DNA from: Chaetoderma sp. LZ-2023a
Taxonomy: Eukaryota; Mollusca; Caudofoveata; Chaetodermatida; Chaetodermatidae
DNA length: 64,000 bases
Reading direction: 5' to 3'
NCBI GenBank assembly: GCA_034401795.1
Contig: CM067369.1
Location: 137,404,496-137,468,495, forward strand
Of this stretch, positions 57,655 to 64,000 are shown in pieces. The notes beneath the pieces were generated by a model that made no database searches, was not told the DNA's origin, and saw only the letters and a program-made list of their open reading frames with translations. Position 1 is the stretch's first letter. Each line of letters opens with the position of its first letter. Both the position numbers and the translations under genes were made by a program.

Positions 57655-60600
57655 AGTATTCTGGTTTACCCGTTTTATTTAAGCATACCAGTTCAAACTA
57701 TTTAGTGAACTGTCTAAATAAACATTATTGTATTTACATTCTTGCTAGTTATATATAGCATACTGTCCTTAATTGGTACCTTTTTTCGTGTGTTGGTCAA
57801 AGATATTTAATGTTGATGATTAATACCATTATCTCTTGTCTGGTTGACATATGTTACTGTAATTCAATAAAAAAGTTAATTTATCCTTCTCGCACAACGA
57901 GACTCGTCCAACTGTACTGCCAGTTTCGCTCTTTTGGGAAACCGGTAGTGAAAATAATGAGTCTCACAATGTCAGAAAAATGTATTATTTTATTTTACAG
58001 AATTTTATTTTGTTCAATGGGAGCACAGTAAGACATAAGTCTTATACACGTGTCTCCCATACATACAAATACAATACATTAATAAATACATCAAGATGGG
58101 GTATAATAAAACATAATTAAATAGTAACGTATGTATAACTAGTTAAATGATCATTTATATCAACCACTGATTACAATTGTCTAGGTAGTTCGCACGCTTA
58201 AAAATGTTTTATTTAAGTTGCTTCTCTGTGTCTACATACACAATTAAACTGCAATTGTTCATTCTGTAGATAGCATGACCCAATGTATTGTTGAAAAGAC
58301 TCTTACATTATATAACATATAAGATTATGTCCAGTTATCTGATATGGACGATAGACCCCCTTCTCATGAACTAGTGCAGCACGTCTACGATCACACAGAA
58401 CAACATAATCAAACGTTAGATGGCATAACAATCAAATCAAATTTGAACTACGACAGTATTTAATGTGCGTTTACATACCATGATACACTTTCACTTAAAT
58501 GTAATGTACCTGGAGTGGTATCTGTTGTCAATTCTAAGCACTGAGACAATAATTTGCCAATTCTTAGTGCTGACAATGATATTTCTACCCTGAAACATGT
58601 TTTGTTATCAGTTCTGGACATGATATTTTTACCCTGAAACATGTTTTGTTACCAGTTCTGGACATTGAAGGATGATATGTTGCCAATCCTGATCATTGCA
58701 ACATGGCATTTTACAAATTGTATACCATGAGAGATTACCTTTTGCCAAACCTAACCTCTTGTGGATGAGGAAAGCTGAACTGTTGTCAAATCTAAGCACT
58801 GAAGGGTAGTAATTTACCAATTCTTAGTGCTGAAAAATGATATTTCTAAGATAATTTAATAACTTATTCATGATACTCATACAAACGGCGGAATATCAGA
58901 AGAGGACGAAAACGGCATGAGGAAATGAAAGAAATCTTAGCTCAGTGTATCATTTTAAAGTATCCACTTGTGATTCTCCTAGGCCATACAGACGGAGTCT
59001 ACAATACAAATAACACATAAGAGGAAAATTCGAAATTCGTTTGCACGACGGTTATTTTAGTAATTGCTGTACAAATGAACGTTCTAAAGCAGAAATTTAC
59101 ACCTAACATAACACTAAATAACCGTGCCAGTTAAAAAAAATAGGATATAGGGAAGAAAAAAAAGGGGAAATAAGCGACTTAAATTCTGAAGTGACGACCG
59201 TAAGGGAAATGTACGCTCTCATCAAATCAGTAATAAGCGTGGCGCAAAAAAGTGCGGGTTATAACAAATAAAATTATATATTTCCCATCGTCAGATTTGG
59301 GTAGATTTATTTCTGGTCATATGCCATTTCTTCTTCGTCATAAATCTACTGACAGAAATTGTGTTGCATTTTTGTCTGGGTGCACCTAACATTTTTCTTA
59401 GATTGACTGGACTAGTACCGCGTTCACAAGCCCTGGTTCAGGGACAGCCACCTACCTGTGACGTGACGATTCATTCCACTGGTCTCTGGGTAATTTTTAA
59501 TGGTTTGTAGAAACGTTAGCCCACGTTAGCAAATTTAGAGTTAGCCATGTAGAGGCCACGATTACAAACAATTTGAAAGCTCACTTATCATATTACCTTA
59601 TTTAGATGCAATGTTATGTTCATGTCAGTTTTCATTATCCCATATACAGTTGCATTTCCGCTATTTTAAAAGGACATTTTATCAGTTGACATATTAACAC
59701 CATTCCATGAAACAAATTAACATTGGCCATTTAGATTTGTCAGATGGTGCCTATTATTCATATTTGTTAACTCCCAAAGATTCCTTTATTAACATTTTGT
59801 CCATCGCCATGGAGAGCTGCCAGATTTTAAGTTGCGGTGATCGTTTGACCACAATTAACCTAATTACTCTACTGATCGAAGTTTAACTTATAGGAGATTT
59901 TAGGGAACACGACAAGCGGCATTTTGAGTGGTCAGTCATTACTCTAAGTTGTGTACATGTGATATTATTTTCAGTTTACCGATCACTAAGTAACCCCATC
60001 CTTGCATATTTCAACCATTTTCAAAAATGATCATTCGGCCAGTTGTCATAGTCATGCAATAAATTAAACATTAACCCATTACAATTATTAGATTTCGTTC
60101 AGTACTCGCCTTTCAAGATGCTAACATCAATATTAGTTTTCTATTAGCGCTTTGTCAGATACAACAATGCAGTTGCCCAATATTAAGATTTAAAATTGGT
60201 GATATTTTGACGTCTGGTGGACTACTTAATCGACAGATTTGCATATAACACATAGAAAATGGAAGATGACCATAAGAGCAGCATTTTAGTCTATTATTAT
60301 TATATCGAAGGTGGTATCATTTTGTTGGCCATGCACCTTAATGTAGTCGGCTTGGCTGGGGTCATATGTGTAAATTTAAACCACAAAATCATAGTAAGAT
60401 CTGGTTTAATGCATGTTAACACTGTTGTGTCAACAGCGCATACAAGCACGCACAATTATACACATATCAAATATTTAAAAAGTAAAATCATAATTTTTGC
60501 CAGCCAAGATTAGAGTATATCTGTAAATTTACCACTGAAATTGACAAAAATAGCTTACTTTTGTACTTTAAATTTTGGACATCTTCAAAACCGTTTTTAC

Positions 60601-60856
60601 TTGGCTTTACCACCGAATGCGTAATGGTAAATTCTTTGCCTAGTCATTGTCCATTTGCCGACCTTTTCTCGACATGTAATAGCCTACCATAGCACCTACG
60701 CATCAACAAGGAATTGCTGGAACACATCTTGATGTAACTAGAACGTCTGCAAAAAGTAGCAAACGATAAAGATTAGTGTGACGCCGCGGGAAGCTTAGTC
60801 CGTGAAGTGTGCTGGCCTGCATTAGAGTAATGGTCTGAATCACATAACCTCAGAGC
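57655..60856. other. No gene seen; one degenerate tandem repeat
   Basis: AT-rich. At 58515-58850 there are repeated blocks (CTGTTGTCAA-TCTAAGCACTGA with CAATTCTTAGTGCTGA-AATGATATTTCTA, and TACCCTGAAACATGTTTTGTT twice). A weak hairpin-family fragment with TTTACCACTGAAATTGAC is at about 60520-60560. No coding region or RNA gene that I can support. Confidence 0.4.
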
Positions 60857-60914
<58 letters not shown>

Positions 60915-60931
60915 TGCGTGCGTGCGTGCGT
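60857..60931. repeat. (TA)n-(TGCG)n compound microsatellite
   Basis: About 27 TA units to 60911, then five TGCG units. Confidence 0.95.
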
Positions 60932-61389
60932 GGTGTGCACCAGCCCTCCTGCACAGCGTAGATGGTTTGATACCTAAGCAGTCGGGGATCGAGGAGCAGG
61001 GAGACACGGAAATCCATAGGGTATCTACCATTTAGTTATGCAAATGCTGCCATCTACTTGCTGCACAGGACAACTTCTACTTTGAACGGGAGACAATTGA
61101 ACGACATCTATGTGTCAAGTCATAAACGCCCTATAGCTGAACAGTGACAGCCATTCAAATACTCCAGAGATATAGCTGCCCAAGCGCTTATAGCCGTGTC
61201 TCTTGTCTAGAAAAGGTGTGTGTGGGAAAACTATAATCCATATCTCCTTGGATTGTTGATTACGAGAAGAGGCTGCAGAGAAGATATTATTACACCACGA
61301 TCTGGATGCCTGTGAAATGTGGAATCACATGGTGTGTGGGCCAGCTGTAAGACGGATATAGTCCGCTATATAATGGTACAATCCAAGTG

Positions 61390-61760
61390 AAGCTACTATT
61401 CTAGATGTATAACCTGCTATGTGGGTCAGCAATCCGAAATAGAAGTGGTTCCGCTGTCTACACTCGCTGCAGCATCGAAGAAGAGACTATAAATCACTTC
61501 TATCTCGTATGTGCACATACCCATCCAGTTAAAAGAACGCCAATGTCAAATTACGCTGCTGTCTTAAATGCCTTGGTTCCCAGAAACAAAGAAAAATACA
61601 TAAGGCCATCCTGGACCCCAGTAAGCTCGCCGCACAGGGTCTATTCAGGCTCCATAAATTATCCAAGGAACTGTGCCACGTCTTGCACTGCCAGCGAGCA
61701 AACATGATCCTAAAGGCCGTAGATCGAGAATTTTGTGTCACTGGTTGGCGTAGTAACACA
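61390..61760 (+). pseudogene. Possible C-terminal remnant of a non-LTR retrotransposon RT
   Basis: The frame from 61405 reads RMYNLLCGSAIRNRSGSAVY, TRCSIEEETINHFYLVCAHT. This resembles the C-terminal Cys/His segment of non-LTR RTs (C-x-x-C, then E-E-T-x-x-H-x-x-x-x-C), with the first C-x-x-C reduced. A shifted frame continues LHKLSKELCHVLHCQRANM (about 61650-61705). No RT catalytic domain is found upstream. Assigned by motif style only. Confidence 0.35.
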
Positions 61761-61987
61761 TATTGCGACAAGACTTGTACTGCCCATATGCGATTCATTA
61801 TATTACAATTGGACGCTGCTCTATGGAAATGTACACAATGTTAAACTTAACTCGGCAAGTATAGATCATCATTCTGGAAGGTTTTCCCCTACTTGCCAAA
61901 GACTGCACAGTGTACTGACTACAGATTCAGCAAAAAAGCTACTCCTGTTGGGGGCTCGTCTTTAACACAAAACAAGACCAGACTAAA

Positions 61988-62085
61988 GAGGTACGCTGTT
62001 GAATCTTTGAATCTAACTTGACTGGAACTGGTGAAAAATTCAAAATATTCAGCAGAATGTTTATTAGATTGTAGATTATGCAATG
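61988..62085. repeat. CTGTTGAAT/TTGACTGG hairpin family copy
   Basis: GCTGTTGAATCTTTGAATC, AACTTGACTGGAAC, then TTCAAAATATTCAGCAGAAT and GTTTATTAGATTG; member of the family at 1370. Confidence 0.6.
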
Positions 62086-62370
62086 ACTTACATTTCAGAC
62101 AGCTACTGATATTCATTTGTTTCTTTCCCGGTGGCCTTATGTCACTTGATTATGACATCAGCTAACAAGTGGCGGCTTTAATTATATCACCATATACCTT
62201 TACGGATGATTTAACTGCAATGGCAGACATATAAATCAAGCATACTAGTCGGATAGTATTGTATTAAATATCTGTGGCACGTGGCAGCTGACATAATAGT
62301 CTTGAGGTAGTGATAAGAGCCGAGAATACATCTTGATCATTTCACCATATTAGGCAAGGAAATGGCTACA

Positions 62371-62511
62371 TGTACTGTACTGTACTGTACTGTACTGTAC
62401 TGCACTGCACTGCACTGCACTGCACTGCACTGCACTGCACTGCACTGCACTGCACTGCACTGCACTGCACGGCACGGCACGACACGGCACTGCACTGCAC
62501 TGTACTGTACT
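62371..62511. repeat. (TGTAC)n/(TGCAC)n pentanucleotide microsatellite
   Basis: TGTAC units change to TGCAC, then GGCAC, and back to TGTAC at the far end, a symmetric graded structure. Confidence 0.95.
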
Positions 62512-62512
62512 C

Positions 62513-62515
62513 TCC

Positions 62516-62601
<86 letters not shown>

Positions 62602-62631
62602 CCTCCCTCCCTCCCTCCCTCCCTCCCGCCA

Positions 62632-62714
<83 letters not shown>
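62513..62714. repeat. (CT)n with (CCCT)n core microsatellite
   Basis: CT repeats with a CCCT core at about 62597-62627, the complement of the layout at 12453-12680. Confidence 0.95.
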
Positions 62715-62715
<1 letters not shown>

Positions 62716-64000
62716 ATAGATAATGTAGTTTATTGTCATGATTTACTTCTCAATCAATCAGAAATTGTGTGGAAGCTGTTGCTGACAACATCTTCCAGGA
62801 AAATTATTTTCAAAATCGGTACCAAGATAATTATTCCATAATAAAGAATGTGCTGTATTGGCACTTACATGATATCGCACACTATCAGTTGAGGAGACAA
62901 AATGGCGGCAACCAAAATTCAACATTAATGTGAGGTTAAAGTAATTATTTGTGATACATATAAAGGGATGCGCCTGGAAATGAATGCCATTATAATCTAT
63001 CAGGTCAAAGCAACATTTGAGATGCGATTAGTCTCAATTTAAGAAATAAAAAATAAACAGCCTTATATGCAATTGTCAGATATGTAACTATAGATCAATT
63101 TTGCTGAAAACTGGACAGCTTCCATTACATCATTGTGAAGTTCAGGCAGTAAACCCTTCACGCATTTAAGAGTACAATGTAGAAATGTTTGGTTTGACAG
63201 ATCATCTGCCGCCCGCGTCCGAATGTTGGCTGTTTTAATCCTAAGAAATTCCAGTGTCTCATCTTCAAGACAGCATATTAAATTGCTTTCGAAATATCCA
63301 ACAAAATATTCATTACATGAAAAAGAATGAATCGTGTCTGTAAAGACATCAATTTACAAAAATTAACCATGATTAAAAACTCTTCGTCCAGAGGATTAAA
63401 TAAATGATTGTGTAATTTGAAAACAGATATAAAACTGCACACGTTCACACGCACATATATATACGTACGTATATATTATTACGTATAGTTAGTGACAAAG
63501 AAGAACTTTGATAGAGCCCCTTGGTATCACGTGGCGACACCTGGTGTCAGCTGGACACTTGTTTCGAATAACTTGCCAAAATTTTGCTTCTATTTGGAGT
63601 CCTTTCATTGTGCTTTCAGGGTATTTAAGTCGTAGATATTGCAAGTGTAGCATAGACACATTTCGACACTACCCCGCTGGTAGAGGTGTGGTCACCTCGT
63701 CGTAGAGGTTCCAGATGTTACTAATATTTTCAACGAAATGCCCATAAATTTAGATCGAGGTGGAATATTCTCATTCTTTTCGCAGCGTATATGTCTTCGA
63801 CATGATAAACATTTCGACACCATCAGATGTGCCAAGACATACAACCTGTTGTTAGTTGCTTCTCATGTGATATATATTTCACCCAGAATCAAAACTGGAA
63901 AGCTTAAAAAGCAATGAAAGTAATCATGAGAGACCAATAATCTAAGCCAGTTGCTCTGTGAAATGACATTTGTAGTCACGCGATGGGGTTATTTAAGACA
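62715..64000. other. No gene seen
   Basis: AT-rich sequence to the window end; a small ATATACGTACGTATAT palindrome at about 63457-63474. The 63508-63705 frame has no recognisable motif. Confidence 0.4.

Noticed and set aside
60776..60845. Possible tRNA-like sequence
   Set aside because: No acceptor-stem pairing or T-loop GGTTCRA box found in the right place.

Overview
The window looks like a piece of a metazoan, probably marine molluscan, genome. It is AT-rich, full of microsatellites, and made almost entirely of transposable elements and inverted repeats. I find no intact host gene, no rRNA or tRNA and no CRISPR array. The mollusc assignment is inference. It rests on dispersed repeats that begin with a TTAGCTCACCTGGCC-type end and finish with an AACAAGAGG-type end, on tandem repeats of the AAGTAGGTCA..TGACCTACTT type, and on the mix of DIRS, Penelope and pogo/CENP-B-like remnants.

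Layout. 1-1.8 kb: microsatellite plus a small hAT-like non-autonomous element with an 8-bp target duplication. 1.8-10.7 kb: a long inverted repeat (arms of about 2.9 kb) around a 3.1-kb spacer of tandem repeats. 10.7-13.6 kb: microsatellites and a duplicated minisatellite. 13.9-15.1 kb (minus): a decayed gene of a repetitive invertebrate PIN/XPG-like family. 15.6-27.2 kb: two further inverted repeats. One has arms 17.5-19.8 and 24.8-27.2 kb and a Penelope-like element in its spacer. The other has its left arm at 15.6-17.5 kb and its right arm 32 kb away at 49.4-51.2 kb. 27.19-34.31 kb: a giant palindrome built from two inverted 5' halves of a DIRS-like retrotransposon. 34.3-41.8 kb: dispersed repeats and MITEs. 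41.8-47.8 kb: a full-length but mutated DIRS-like element with gag-like ORF1, RT/RNase H, tyrosine recombinase, inverted terminal repeats and an internal complementary region. 48-52.6 kb: hairpin repeats, a distant inverted-repeat arm and a 151-bp tandem array. 52.9-57.65 kb: the N-terminal (psq and CENP-B HTH) and C-terminal (PHD finger) ends of a pogo/jerky-type transposase, with the DDE core not recognised between them. 57.7-64 kb: mostly unrecognised sequence with a non-LTR retrotransposon remnant and microsatellites.

How the parts relate. The mobile elements are nested. A palindromic repeat family (a TTACCACTGGAATGACTGG hairpin flanked by CATTTGCAGACCAAGAG) occurs about 20 times, fills the inverted-repeat arms, and is the target into which the DIRS palindrome inserted. 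The DIRS palindrome keeps one authentic left terminus and one authentic right terminus, but its 3' half has been replaced by an inverted copy of its 5' half. The neighbouring full-length copy provides the internal comparison.
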